DNA of 64,000 nucleotides from Chlorella sorokiniana (Eukaryota > Chlorophyta > Trebouxiophyceae > Chlorellales > Chlorellaceae). The notes under the pieces were generated by a model. It saw only the letters and a list, made by a program, of their open reading frames with translations, was not told the DNA's origin and did no database searches. Of this stretch, positions 1 to 11,957 are shown piece after piece. The DNA is taken from positions 1,364,001 through 1,428,000 of the forward strand of contig CP084620.1 in assembly GCA_025917655.1 (NCBI GenBank), written 5' to 3'. The position numbers and the translations under genes were made by a program. Position 1 is the stretch's first letter. Each line of letters starts with the position of its first letter.

Positions 1-993
1 ACGCCCGCGTACACCGCCCGGCAGTGCGGGCAGCTGAAGTTGGCCGGCTTGTTCCCGTAGAACAGCACGACTGCACCAAGGGGGCAGACCCAGGCAGGCG
101 GGGTGAGGCTGGCGCAGGTTCGGGTGAGGAGCAAGGCAGCAGGACACCCTAAGGCTGCCGCCAGGCGACCGCCTGCCCCGCACCCAGGTCCCAGTTGGCC
201 ATGTGCGGCTTGTCGAGCCACTTGGACATGTTGAAGCCGTCGCCGGCAGGCAGGAGCACGAGGTAATCATGCTGGACGGGGCTGCGGCGGTGAGGGAGGA
301 GGGCGCTGTGCTGCAGCGCGGAACGCTAGAGGAGCTTGGAGATGGCGCTGCACAGCCGCCGCACGTCGCGGTGGCAACGGCAGCAGCAGTGGCAGCAGGG
401 CAGCAGCAGCCGCACCGGCGCTGCTGGTCCACCCCACAGCTGACCGACTCCTGCTCCCCGATCAGACGCTCCAGCAGGCTGGGCTTGTTGCGGGGGCAAG
501 CTCCTCTGCCGTGCGGGGCCGTCGCTGCGCCTCCTCTTTCAGGAACCTGGTGGAAAGCAGCGATGCGGGGATCACAGAGGCCTCGCAGCACGACAGAATG
601 TGCCTGCTTGAACAAGGCTGCCGGCACCTGTCTGCCCAGTCCAAGGCGGTCTTGTGGACGTCCTCCTGCACCTGGTGCGGCTCAGGGGGCCGCGGCAGCT
701 CTGGAAACACGACGGCGGGCTGGACAGCGCTCGCATTGCCGCTGCTAACATTGGCGGCGCCGGCAGCGCCGCTCTCCGAGGTGTTGGCTGCAGGCAAGAC
801 GGGCGCCTGGGATGGTCACATGAGCATAATCCTTGCGCTCCTCCTGCAATAAGCAGCGAGCAGGCTCACCTGGCGGATCGAAGAGCAGCACGGGCGTGCG
901 ACTGGAAGCTGTCCCATTCCCAGCTGACGTTGATGCACTGGCAGGAAGGGCCAGCAGGATGAACACACAAGCCAGCAGCAGCAAACATTTCAT
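1..993 (-). CDS. Secreted/ER-lumenal thioredoxin-fold protein, OST3/OST6-like (5' part only)
   Basis: The gene starts at 993 and runs off the left edge. The first exon (993-870) encodes a clear signal peptide, MKCLLLLACVFILLALPASA. It is followed by a lumenal stretch with several N-glycosylation sequons (NGT, NTS, NVS, NAS) up to about 680. A later exon ends near 187 with FNMSKWLDKPHMANWD. It joins in phase to one starting near 71 that reads VVLFYGNKPANFSCPHCRAV. A beta strand followed by a CPHC redox motif is thioredoxin-like. A lumenal thioredoxin domain after a signal peptide fits OST3/OST6, oxidoreductase subunits of oligosaccharyltransferase. The exons between about 260 and 540 are not resolved and the membrane helices expected of OST3/OST6 would lie outside the window. 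The fold is likely; the OST3/6 name is an inference from layout. Confidence 0.45.
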
Positions 994-1297
994 TGCAAAA
1001 CGAGGGTCGGACTCAAAGCTAACGCTCAAGGTTGTGTTGCGGCTGGCCAGTCTCCGCTTCGGAAGACGCTTGCTGACACGGATCAGGAGAGGATCGATAC
1101 AGGCTGCAGGAAGATCAAGCTGTAACCACGGTCAGGCATGTGCCCCCAAAGAAGCTGGAGAAGCCCATCCAAGGGTGAGGTGCTAAAAAGAAAGGTCAGA
1201 CGGTCTGGTCTGAAGTGCATGCAAGTCTGAAGGCACACGATTGTGATCGGCAGGATTCCATTGGCAGTATAGCTGCTAGTGCACATGGCGAGACGGG
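994..1297. other. Short spacer between two head-to-tail minus-strand genes
   Basis: About 300 bases lie between the start codon of the secreted thioredoxin-fold protein and the last stop codon I assign to the kinase. The stretch should hold the kinase 3' UTR and the promoter of the next gene. I see no TATA box and no minus-strand TGTAA poly(A) signal in it. Confidence 0.4.
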
Positions 1298-4200
1298 TCA
1301 ACTCGACTCCTTTGCGGGTGGCGACGGCACACCCACTGCCGGCAGCTGCCGCCACTCGTGCGCCGAAGGCGACGCGCTGCGCATGCGCCGCAGGCGCCGC
1401 TGCTTGCGCTGCATGGCGCGCTCCACAGGCTCCCGCTGTTCTTCGGGTATGCGGGAAATCTTCCCTTCCAGCAGGCTGGTCGATGTGGCGCGCAGCAGGC
1501 CGCTGCCGCTGCCGCCCACGCCGACGCCATCGGCGGCATACGCCGAGCGGTGCCGCCGCAGCCCCTGCTGCGCTTGTGTGGCGGCCGTCGGCGTGCCCGT
1601 TGCCTGGCTGCCGCCCTGCCCTAGACAGTCTAGGAGCTGGCAGTCGGGCGGCAGCTGGACAGCCGGCTTGGGGTGCGGCTGCAGGGTCGCTCTGCGGCCG
1701 TCGGGGCGGCCCAGCCATTGCGTGCGCTGCCGGCCTTGCTGCCGCTCTGCTGCATGCTGCCTCGCTCGTCGTCGCCGTCCGACTCTGCTCCGCTGAGCTC
1801 CTGCTCCTCCACCAGCTGGGCATCCAGGTCATCAAACCCGTCTCGTGGGGAAACCAGCGCGGCGTGCTGGCTGCGAGTGGCCGCCAGTAGAGCATGGCGG
1901 CCGTTGGCGACTGCCGGCGACCGTGGCGAGTGTCCCAGCAGTTCCTGCCCTTGTGCCTCCAGGGCCAAGCGGTCCTGCACGCCACCCGCAGTTCCCACCA
2001 GCTGCAGCTGCAGCCGCAGCTGTCCCAGCAGCGCCGCATCGTGCCCCGCACGCTCCGCGGCGCCCAGCGGCGTCTCGACGGCGGGCCCGCCGCTGCTGCC
2101 GACCGCAGCCGCCTGGTCCCTCACGGGCTGCATGTCGAAATCCAGGGCCTGCCCTGCCGCCAGCACGCGCTCCCGCCCCAGCGGCGGCAGCCCTGCGGGG
2201 GGTGGCAAGGCGGGAGGTGGCGCCCAGTTCACGGCTGCAGCAGGCTGCGCCTGGGAGTGCGGTGCCCCACAGCAGCAGAGCCCCGATGGCTGCAGGGCCC
2301 CCAGGGGCGCACCTCCCGCCGCGCGCAGGTCGTTGTCGGAGAAGGTGGCGGCGGCCTGTGCCAGCAGCCTGCGCCCGCGCTCCGTCTTGCTGCAGGGGAA
2401 CGCGCAGCTTTGCTTGCAGGGGCGCGCGTGACCGTGCATGTGCTTGCTGGGCGCAAGGCGGCAAGCGCCAGCACCAGCCCTGGCCGTACCAGGGCAAGGG
2501 CCAGCGGCGCGTGCAACAGCCGCGCCCACCTGAGCGTGCTGCGCAGCTGCAGCGGGCTGGCCAGCTCTGCCGAGGTGGCGGGGTCGAGGCGCGCGGTGAG
2601 CCAGGGGTGGGCCAGCACCTGCTGTGCGGTGGGGGGCGCGCCGCCGCGTCGTGCTGCAGCAGCGCGGCCACCAGGTCCTGGGCCTCACGCGACACGCCGC
2701 CCCACAGCTGGAGGGGAGGGGGGGGCAGGCAGGCATGTCATTCCCCAGCATTTTGTTGGTCCTTCCCTTCGTCTGTCTTTTGTTTGGAGTTCAACCCCTG
2801 GCGCCAACACCAAGTGCAAAATGGCCGGTGCACCACAAACTGGCACCCAGCTGGCACCCCAACCAGTCGCACCCCACTGTCCACCACACGTGAAGCTGTA
2901 CCTGCGGGTCCATGCAGTACTGCCCTGCCTCGATGGCCTGCGCTATCGCCTCGTTGTCCTTGCCGTCGAAAGGAACGCGGCCCCTGCAGCCGCGCAGCCA
3001 GATTCCGCTGGGCGAGGCAGGCAGCGCTGCCTGCTTGCAGCGCAGGCACCGTTGGGCGGCGCAGCCCCAGGTGCCCCGCCGCCTTCCCCACCCACGTGAG
3101 CAGGATGTAGAGGATGACCCCCAGGCTCCAGCAGTCCACCGCCAGGGTGTAGCGCCGATGCTGCAAAATCTCAGGGGCCCTGCAGGCAAGGAGGTGTGCG
3201 AGTGTGTGTGGTTCTTGTTGTGATGGCTGAACCCAAAGTTTACCTCCGCATGCATGCCGCGCAGCCCACAAGCCTCCCCAATCCACTCTGCTCCATACAA
3301 AAGAGCCAACCTCACAGTCCCTTCCCCTTTTCCCACCCAGCACACGCTCAAACAGTAACCAACCAGTGAAAGTAACCCACATGTAGTGAATGGTGCCGCA
3401 GGGCGTGCCACCCTCCCAGTCGGGCGCGTAGTTGACCTTGGCCAGGTCGTAATCCATCAGCTTGACCTAAAGGGGGCGGCGCGGGCGCAACGGGCGCGTG
3501 GGCAGGAAGCGCAGGGCTTGGGCGGCACTTGGGCTGGTAGCCGGCCCGAGTGCGCCGCTGATCAACAGAACAATCACCGCGAAGACGGTGGTGCAGCTAA
3601 TGTGCAGCGATTCGGGAGCACCTGGCGACCCTCAGTCCCCCTGGCGTCCCCTCCCATCACCTGCCCACCCACCACGCACCAAGCACCCGCCCTGGCCACC
3701 CACCTGCGCCCCCTCCCCAGCCGTCGCGTACATCAGGTTCTGGGGCTTGAGGTCGCGGTGGGCGATGCCCAGGGAGTGCAAATGGGCCAGGCCCTCCGCC
3801 ACCTGGCAGAAGATGTCGCGCGCCTCGCTCTCGCGCAGCTGATGCGCCGCAGCAATGTGGTCAAACAGCTCGCCGCCTGGTGGAGCCGTGGTAGAGAGAA
3901 TGGGGAGGGGGGAGGGTGTTGAAGTGAGGGTAATGGTGGGGTGGGGGCACGAAAGGGGGCGTGCGTGCGCCGGGCAGGGGCATGCATGCAGCAAAGCATG
4001 CCGAGGCCCCGCAGGCCGGCCTGCCAGCGCACATGCGCAGCACAGGTGCTGCAATTAGCCATGGACATGCTGCCGCCGGTTGCAGCAAGGCCCCCGCCCA
4101 CCCTGCATCAGGTCCAGCACCAGCTCCACCGACCCCTCCTCGTCAAAAAAGTAGTCGTGCAGGCGCGGGATGGCGGGGTGCCTGCGGCGGTGTGGAAGAG

Positions 4201-5411
4201 GAGCAGCCACATGCAACTCCTGAGGCACGCAGCCACGTGTGAGGCTGCTGTGCTGCCTGTCCCTTGCAGCAGCGGCGGTGTGTGGAGCGCTGATGCTGCA
4301 AACGGTCCGCCCAGCCCGGCGCAGCTCACGGCTTCTTGGCGCAGATCTGCAGGATGCGGAGCTCGTTGTGCATGGCCTCCGTGGCGGTTCGGCTCTTGTG
4401 CACCCTGCTCTTCAGCGCGTACCGCTGCCCGTTGTACCGCCCCTCGCACTCGTGCACCATGCAGGTGGCGCCACGGCCCCAGGCCGCACCGAGCTCGTAG
4501 TAGTCCTGCACTCGCCTGGCCGTTGTTTGTGGGTGGAAAGGGAGGGGCACAGTAGGGGGTATTGGGGTGAAGTGTATGACTTGGGTAAACAAGCATCAGG
4601 AGTCGAGGGCAAGCGCTTGCGTGCGTGGGCGGCAGGTTTGCGTCCGTACAGCCCGGCCCCCCACCCTGAAGCTGCTGCCTGAACCGCAAAGAGGGCCCCA
4701 CCTGAACAGTCCGGGCACCTGCGCTAGCCCCACCATCCACTCGTGCGCCTCCTGCTCGCTGGGCATCGCCAGCCACGCGGTGGGGAGCCGCCGGCAGGCG
4801 TCAGCGCCAGCTCAGCCGCCCGCTCCAGCCGCAGGTGGGCACCCACCAGCTCCCACTTGTGCTGCGGTCGGGCGCCCGGCGAGGGGCCGCCAGGGCTTGC
4901 ACCCGGGAAGAACTGCAGCTCGTGGCCCGCCAGCACGCAGAAGCCATCTGTCCACCCGCCCCAGCTGCTCAGGCGCATCCTCGTGAGTTTGCGGGGGAGG
5001 CAGGCGTGCCGACTCAGCATGCGTTTGCAGCGTCGGGGCCATTGCTTGGCTGGGTTTGGTCCTGGGGCCCTAACCGAGCGCTTGCCTGCATTGGCCGCAC
5101 TGCCGCTCTGGCACCGCCTTCTTGGACCGGTGCTCCTGGCGGAACAGGTGCTCCCGCTCAGCAAAGGAGCCGGGGATTGCGCTGGGGTGCCTTGCCTTCT
5201 CGCTGAGCTGCTGCTTCAGCTTTATCACGCTGTGAGCGGGCGCTGATACGCCAAGGGCCTGCAGTTGTGCAGCAGCAGAAGCAGGTAACGCGGGTGCTGT
5301 GCCTCACAAGGCGGCATCGGCGGAGCAGGCTGCCGCCAGCCGGCATATTCAGGCCCACTGCATACTCAGGCCCAGCACCTGGTGCTCCTGCTTCGATGGA
5401 GTGCATCCCAT
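1298..5411 (-). CDS. PH-domain CAMK-type Ser/Thr protein kinase with MGC N-terminus
   Basis: Exon 1 (5411-5379) encodes MGCTPSKQEHQ, an N-myristoylation-like start. Exon 2 (5258-5086) ends at a GC donor. Next comes a PH domain (about 5025-4700), recognisable from GGWTDGFCVLAGHELQFF to the closing WLAMPSEQEAHEWM helix. The kinase domain follows: a GRGAT glycine loop and ALK lysine (about 4500-4400), HRDLKPQN (about 3750), DYD in place of DFG (about 3455), APEIL with YTLAVDCWSLGVILYIL (about 3190-3110), GRVPFDGKDNEAI (about 2970) and a final LAHPWL helix (about 2600). The C-terminal tail is low-complexity and acidic. It can end at 1298 (PAKESS) or, in another frame, at 1630; I prefer 1298. PH plus CAMK kinase resembles protein kinase D. 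Lipid binding and myristoylation suggest membrane recruitment. All catalytic residues except the DFG Phe and Gly are present. Confidence 0.75.
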
Positions 5412-5876
5412 GGTCACCGAGACTGTGTGAGGCTCAGACAAGGCCGGCAACCACCACCGTGGGCCGACAAAGAGGGGGCATGGCGCTGGCTGGCTGTGGG
5501 CTTGCCGACCTGCGATGTGAATGTAATTGGTGCAGAATGCTCACGCAACACACGGTCAAGATCGCTCAGATCAGTGACGAATGCTGCGCGTGGCCTGCCG
5601 CGACCTTCAAAAGTGTCGTTCTCTCCAACCCAGTCATGTTGCGCATCGGAATAACCAGCATGCACAATTAAAGTAGTAAACATTTACAACACAAGTTTTT
5701 GCCTTGCCATGCTTGCGGCCACGGCTTGGTGGCCCAAATCAGAGGCCGTCCGCGCCAACCTTCGCCATGGAGTGCATCGCAGAAGACATGCAGAACGTTG
5801 GGCCGCAGTGAGGCCCCGAGCAGGGCAGCAGCAGGTAGGGTGTCAGCACCCGCTTGCCAGCCCCAAATGCCGCTCC
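5412..5876. promoter_or_regulatory. Divergent promoter region, kinase / PBCP
   Basis: This 465-bp spacer lies between the kinase start (minus) and the PBCP start (plus). A minus-strand open stretch at 5683-5414 (DWVGENDTFEGRGRPRAAF) could be an upstream exon or 5' UTR of the kinase, since it ends before a possible GT donor near 5505. I see no TATA box. Confidence 0.4.
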
Positions 5877-8435
5877 GCCTGCGGCGGCGTTCTTCGCGCC
5901 CTGGTGTCTCCGCATCTTCAGCCCGGCGCATCTTTTTCATTGGCCTTGGAGCTTTCCTGCATTCCTGCACCGTGTGTGTTTATGTGTATCCGCAGGTTTC
6001 GGCTTCTGTGCCGCCGCCACAGCCGCCGCCGCTGTCGACAGCCAAATCGCCCTCCCCTTGGGCCTTAGGCGCGAGTGTGGTGGCAGTTGCCGCAGCAGCT
6101 ATCAGGGTGGCTTGGGCCAACCGTGGCAATCCCATCACTTCACTGAAAGATCCTGCAGCCGCAGTAGCAACAGAAGCAGCAGTAGCGACGCCGCCGTCTC
6201 CGTTGCCTGAGGCGGCTGAGGCAGCATCGGCATCAGCCCCTGCAGCCGCCGCTGATTCGCCAGCCGTTGAGTCGGCCAGGGACGCGGTGCATGCAGCAGG
6301 GCAGCAGCTCGCTGAGTCCAATGGCTCGGACGCTGACGCGGCAGCAGGGTCGGTGGGCCCCGTGCTGCTGGCGGCAGAAACAGGGGGTGCGGTGGACGAG
6401 GCTCTGACTGCTGCCATGAGCCTGGAGCAGCTGCAGAGCTTGGCCACTGAGCTCTACCTGCTCATACAGCAGGTGCGGCAGGGGAGCGGGGCGGGGCATG
6501 AGCGGTTGTGACACAAGGAGGCACTGCGAAAAGGTGGCGGAGCTCCGCTGCCCGTGCTGTGTCTTGCGGTGGGGTATTGCATTGGGCTTCCTGGCTGCAT
6601 GCTCCATTGCACTGCGGAGGCGCAGCCCAGCCTGCGCCTCGTCGCTGCTGGCGCTGTTTGTCAGGCCCCGCGCTGCTCTGCCGCCACCTGCACCGCAGAT
6701 GGAGCTCCAGCTGCAGGAGGTGGTGGCTGAGCTGGCAGAGATGCTGCCCGAGGCCAGCCAGGCGCAGCTGGATGAGCTGGCGGAGCAGATGGAGGCTGTG
6801 GAGGAGCGGCTGGCGGCGCTCAAGGTGCGCGCGCAGGAAGGCGTGGTGGGGCGGGCGTTGCACGGGTGCCCCCAGGCCACCCTGGTGCCGTGCGCTGGCA
6901 ACGGCCGGCTTGTCCGGTGTGTGGTGGGCATTCATCACGGCGGAAACCCCTTCCCTGGTATCTTCTTTGCGCAGGGGCGTGAGGACGTAGAGGGCCGCGT
7001 CATGGCGGCGGAGCGCGCGTACAGCGACCTGCAGTGGCGCCTGTTTGAGCTGGTGACGGCGGGGGCGGCGGACCGCGAGCGGCGCGCCCTCCGCTCCCTC
7101 CTCTTCAACCTGACCAGCCAGCGCCAGCTGCTTCGCCAGGTGGAGGCCCAGGAGGTGCTCCGCCTGCGCATGCGCAGCGTGGAGCAGCGCATCTCGGCGC
7201 TGCTGGACGAGGAGAAGCAGCAGCCGGCTGCGGCGGCGGCGGTGGCGGCCCCACCGGCCCCTCGACGTGCGCAGGACGCGGGGCGCCGCCCTGGCCGCCC
7301 TGCAGACGGTAGAGCCTCCCGTCGACGGGGAGGGCGCCGCGAGCGGCCAGCTGCGGCTGCTGTCGGCGGGGGCCAGCATGCCTCACGCCGCCAAGGCAGC
7401 CACCGGCGGCGAGGACGCTTTCTTCCTGTCCAGCCTGGGCCTGGGCGCGGTGGGCGTGGCCGACGGCGTGGGCGGCTGGGCCGCTCAGGGGGTGGACCCC
7501 TCCCTCTACCCCCGCGCCCTCGTAGCCGCCTGCCAGCAGGTGCTGGAGGAGGCGAGCGGCGAGCGGCGGCGGGCGGGCGGCGGCGGCGAGCCGCCCAGCG
7601 CGCTGGCGGTGCTGCAGGCGGCGTACGAGCGGGCGCAGGCGCCTGGCAGCTCCACCGCTCTGCTGGCGGCGCTGCTGCCCGGGGGCGCCTCAGCGTCGCA
7701 CACCTGGGCGACTGCGAGCTGCGGGTGCTGCGCGGCGGCCAGGTGGTGTTTTCCACTGAGGTGCGGCCGCGGCCCCTGCTGCAGCCTGCTGGCCACGGTG
7801 CGCAAGCCAGCGAGCCCTTCAGCAGCAGCAGCCCCTGCCCCTCTGATGACCCCCCTCCCCGCATGCCGCCGCAGGTGTTGGAGCACCAGTGGAACATGCC
7901 GCTGCAGCTCAGCTGGCCCGAGTTCTACGACTGCGGCAGCCGCCCGTCGGACTCGGATGTGCACGAGGTGGCGGTGGCCCCGGGGACGTGGTGGTGGCGG
8001 GCAGCGACGGCCTGTGGGACAACCTGTGGGAGGAGCAGGTGGAGGCGGCGGTGGCGCGTGTGCAGCGCGAGGTGCGAGGCGGGGGCGGGGGCTTGGCCCT
8101 GTGACGCAGATAGGCCCTATGCCGCCAGGGGGCACGCATGGCAAGGGGGCAGCCATGCCGAGGCGGCCCTCCTCGCTTGGATGGCCTCAGCATCCCCCCC
8201 CGCCCGATGTGCACGCATGCAGGCGGAAGCGGCCCCGCTGCAGATCGCGCAACAGCTGGCGGCGCAGCTGGCGGGGATAGCGTATCGCCAGTCTGTGGAC
8301 CCTGACTTCCGCTCCCCTTTTGCCGTTGAGCGAGCGCTGCGAGCGGCAGCCGAGGGTGAGGGCTTGCGGTTGCCCGACACCGGCGGCAAGCAGGACGACG
8401 TGACGGTGGTGGTGGCGGTGGTGGCTGGGCTGTAG
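5877..8435 (+). CDS. PBCP: PP2C-type photosystem II core phosphatase (PBCP) with coiled-coil N-terminal extension
   Basis: The C-terminal half matches the PPTC7/SpoIIE-like PP2C family and in particular plant PBCP, the plastid phosphatase of PSII core proteins. Key motifs are ATGGEDAFF (about 7400), VADGVGGWA (about 7460), HLGDCELRVLRGGQVVF (about 7700), GSDGLWDN (about 8000) and GGKQDDVTVVVA near the stop. The metal-binding aspartates are all present. The start is uncertain: ATG 5877 opens a basic, Ser-rich stretch that could be a transit peptide. Before the phosphatase domain lie about 300 residues of Ala-rich and coiled-coil sequence (MSLEQLQSLATELYLLIQQ, then MELQLQEVVAELAEMLPE) not present in Arabidopsis PBCP. 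Introns: 6475-6699, about 6825-6975, about 7760-7875, about 8071-8220. Three frame changes (near 7250, at 7681-7685 and at 7982-7985) need one-base corrections in G/C runs. Confidence 0.8.
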
Positions 8436-9030
8436 CTTGGGGCCTGTTCTGAAGTGGAACCCCTGCTGCTCAGCTTCCGGGCTTGTGTGTCCCTTCCCAA
8501 GCAAGGCTCCCCTGCTCCGTGCATCGCCCGCCAAGGCACACGCACCCAACTGTAAGCTGCAATTCCCCTCACTCCTGCTCCTAACAGCACCAAAAGGCTG
8601 TAGGTAGGCAATTGGCAGGAATGACCTTTTGGTGCAGGGAAGGAGAGGGCAGCCGCGAAGCGGTGAGCGCCGCCCAAGGAGAAGCTGAGGGGCAGGCGCA
8701 TGTCTGTTCCCCCCGGGGCGTTTCGTGCCCGTCGAGAACCAGCCAACAAATCTTTGCGTTCGTAAGCAAGCAAGCGAGGCCCAAGAAGCGGCGCCCTTTG
8801 GTTTTGCCCGCAATCGACGCTTGCTGCTCTGCTTTTGGGCTGGAATAGCTCATGTACGACGCGATATGTTCAGCAGCGAGTTTCTACAACTGATTCCAAA
8901 ATGCCCCTGGCTTGACTGCTGCAATCGCTGCCGTGTCACGCGCCCAGAAATGCCCTGTCACAAGCATCGGCTACCGTTGCCTATGTTCGGAATGAACATT
9001 ATCGTGTAGTGTTTTCCCTTTTAGGGCAGC
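8436..9030. other. PBCP 3' UTR and promoter of the RRM gene
   Basis: About 600 bases between two plus-strand genes. It holds the TGTAA signal at 8551 and turns AT-richer just before the RRM gene start, as expected for a promoter. Short open frames here look like chance. Confidence 0.4.
8551..8555 (+). terminator. TGTAA poly(A) signal of PBCP
   Basis: The chlorophyte poly(A) motif TGTAA lies 116 bases after the PBCP stop codon, a normal distance for green-algal 3' UTRs. Confidence 0.5.
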
Positions 9031-11957
9031 ATGGCTTCGAACGTAACCAACCTCTACTGCCGAGGCTTCCCTATAGACTTTGGAGAGAGCGAGTTGATCC
9101 AGCTATTCAGTGCTCACGGCACGATCAGCAGCATACGCGTGGTTGCCGGGGAGAACAAGGCGGCACGGGCAGCAGCGCCCCCATGCCTTTATCAAATACG
9201 AGGCGGCAGAGCAGGCAAGCCACCCGGCGGGCAGGCACGATAGCCATGTGAATGAACCTGGGGCCCGTCGTTTGTATGCCCAGTGGGCATCGTGGCCGCC
9301 AGGGGGCAGGAGTGCGCCGAACCCGCATTGGGTTGGCCCCGGGCCTTCCTGCAGCTCCAACCACACCAGTCCACGGTTGTCTGCCTCGACAAGCCGTCGG
9401 ATGGGCACGCCGGGGAGGGGGCGGAGAGCTGAAGGTCAACAGCGAGGTAGCTGCCGCCGAGTGCGGAGCTGCCTCGAAGAGCAAGCACACTGCAGCCACT
9501 GCTCCTGGCAGTGCATGGTTTGGTTCCCAAAAGGGCCTAAAATGGTATGGGCAGATTTGTGGGTGTGGCCATGAAAAAGCGGCCCGCCCCTTGATGATGC
9601 TGGCTGTGCACTCGTCGTGCCATTTGCCGATATCCCGTTTTCCAGGTCATAGTTGCCGTACCAGCACTTCCCTTGCTAGCCTACAGAAAGGAATGATTGC
9701 ATGCTCTCCTCATCATCCGAAGCATCCTGGGTGTCGCGCTCTCCTGCCTCTCCCGCACCTGTGCTCATGTCCACTCTTCGCTCCTCCATGTCGCAGGCAG
9801 CCGCAGCTATCCAAGCTCTCAACGGCGCAAGCTTCCATGGCAGTCAGCTTGTGGTGAAGTTTGCGGATGCCGATGTGCAGCCTCGGGTGGAATCTGGGCG
9901 GCAGCCATCGGAGTGGTGGTGCGTGGCCAGCTGCGGCTGGTGCTGCAAGCGCCGCTGTGTCGCATTTGTAGCCACCCATGTGGGAGGGATACTGGAGTTG
10001 TATTGGCAGCTATGTTGCACGGCTTTGTGGGATGTGGTTGTCAGCATTCCGCCAACGCCTGGTCTGTGTGCACGCTCTTGCTTGCAGCTACTGCCGCAGC
10101 CTCCCTGCCAGCTACACACGGCAGGACGTCGGCGAGATGTTTTTGCCATTTGGCACTGTTCTGGAGATACGCCTGTGAGATGTGCTTGCTGCCCCAAGGC
10201 CATGTTTCTGGTGCTGTGGTGGGGCTCTGGCGATGGTTGGCCAGCTTATGGGCGCCCAGCTGTTCCAGCTCTGGTGTCGGCCGGATCGCCTTTCTGGCCA
10301 GCCTGGCATGAAGAGGGAATCTTTCGAGCGTGCGTTTGCCAGCTTGTCACCTGCCTCCCTGCCCACCCCCACCTGCAGATTTCCCAGCACCGAGCTGTAC
10401 AAGGGCAGCGGGGCGCTTGTGCAGATGCAAAGCGTGGACCAGGCGGCCGCTGCCATCCAGGCGCTTAATGGCAGCTTCCCGCGTGGCGCCGCCCAACCGC
10501 TGCTGGTCCGCTACGCTGACAGTCCAGGTATGTGGTGCCGGTGTGGCGTCACAGCGCTCTCAGGGAGGGCAGGTGGTGCTGGCCGCCTACATCAAGAGGC
10601 ATTGCCCCCACGCTTGCAGCTGAGAAGGCAGCAAAGCAGGCGCGGAAGGAGCGGCTCATGCAGAAACAGGCATCAAGCACGAGCAGCCTGCTGGGGACCA
10701 ACACCCTCCTTGCCGCGCAGCTGCAGCAGCAGTTGCTTGGCCTGGTGAGCGTTGGGCCCTGCGTCAGGGCAGGAGGGTCCATCAGCACCAATGTGCCTGG
10801 CCTGGGCCTGCTTGGCTGGCTGTCCCAGCAGCTCCCTGTTGACCCCTTGCCCCCGCCCGCCTTGCAGGCCATGAGCAGCAGCGGGCGGCAGCTGCAGCTG
10901 TCCAGCGGCATCACTGGCTCCCCCGACCTGCCTGGAGACCTGCCCACCATGCTCAGCATGGATGGCTTCTCCGACAGCAGCGGCAGCCTCACCACCGCAT
11001 CCAGCGCTGTGCTGGGGCAGCAGCCGCCGGTGTTGGGGCCCCCTCACGGGGTGGGCCCCGGCGGCGCCTCCTCCCTCTACATCAAGGGCATGCCCGAGGA
11101 CGCCGACAAGCTGTGGCTGTACGAGAAGTTTGCGCGGTGTGTGTGTGGGGGGGTGGGGGGTGGGGTGGGGGTGGGGGGGGGTGGGCGGCGCGCGGGGACG
11201 TGGCTGCCAAGCAGGCACGGCCCTCCGCTTCTTGCTGGCTGGAGCCACTGCCCTCTGTCCTCTCAAGGCTGTTCCTGGCCACGCATGTCCTCATTCGGCC
11301 ACATGCTGCAACTCTTGCAGGTTTGGGGGCATCAACAGCGTGCGCGTCCTGATTGACGAACAGACCGGCAAATGCAATGGTGAGCAGGACGGGGCCTTCC
11401 ATGGCGCAGCCGAACAACTCGTTGCGGATTGACGTGCGGCCGCCCACAACCCATGGGAAGTCGCAGCTGATGCTGGTGTTCGAGTGCTGCTGTCTCAATC
11501 ATGCCGTTCGCGCCCCCATTCCTTCCCGCCCCCAGGCATTGGGTTTGTCAACTACGTCACGGCTGACGCCGCCCGCCTGGCCCAGGAGACCATGAACGGC
11601 GTCAGCATGGGCGATCGCCTGCTGCACGTCATGGTGCAGAACCCGGCCACACGCAGCCGCTCCGCGCCCGCGGGCTCCGCCGTGCAGACGGTTGCAGCGG
11701 CGGCACCCACACTGCCGCTGGGCCAGCCTGGCTCAGCCGGCCTGCCGTCCATGCGGCCGCAAGGGCTGCACAGCGTGCATAACTTGGGCCTGCACCCCAG
11801 CACGCTGGCCACGCTGCAGGCTGGGCTGCTGCCCTCTGCTACGGGCCCCATGCTGCCAAACGTGGCAAACGGCCTGCCTCTGAACATGCGCTCGCCGGCC
11901 TTTGGCGGCATGAGCGCCCAGCCCGCGCCTGCCGCCTTTGGCCAAGTGCAATGGTAG
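9031..11957 (+). CDS. CELF/Bruno-like RNA-binding protein, three RRMs
   Basis: Starts MASNVTNLYCRGFPIDFGE at 9031. RRM1 spans exon 1 (9031-9214) and exon 2 (9797-9886): RNP2-like NLYCRGFP, RNP1-like HAFIKYEAAEQ, then AAAAIQALNGASFHG. RRM2 spans about 10090-10530 (LPASYTRQDVGEMFLPFGTV, GALVQMQSVDQAAAAIQALN). A Lys/Gln-rich linker (AEKAAKQARKERLMQKQ) and a Ser/Gly-rich spacer lead to RRM3 at about 11070-11640 (LYIKGMPEDADKLWLYEKFA, then GIGFVNYVTADAARLAQETM). Two N-terminal RRMs, a long linker and one C-terminal RRM is the CELF/Bruno layout; these proteins control splicing, translation and mRNA decay. Exon 1 ends at a GC donor (CAG|gcaagc). A C5 run at 9178-9182 carries one apparent extra base. 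The Gly/Pro/Ala/Met-rich tail ends at 11957. Confidence 0.8.
11140..11185 (+). repeat. GT/G-rich tract at the start of an RRM-gene intron
   Basis: Directly after the 5' splice site that follows the YEKFAR exon, the sequence is GTGTGTG followed by long G runs. It can fold as a G-quadruplex in the RNA. It is one of several introns in this window that begin this way. Confidence 0.8.

Noticed and set aside
1083-3110. Several long open frames on both strands around 1100-3100
   Set aside because: They are shadows of the kinase C-terminal exons in GC-rich DNA; only the minus-strand frames that join to kinase motifs were kept.
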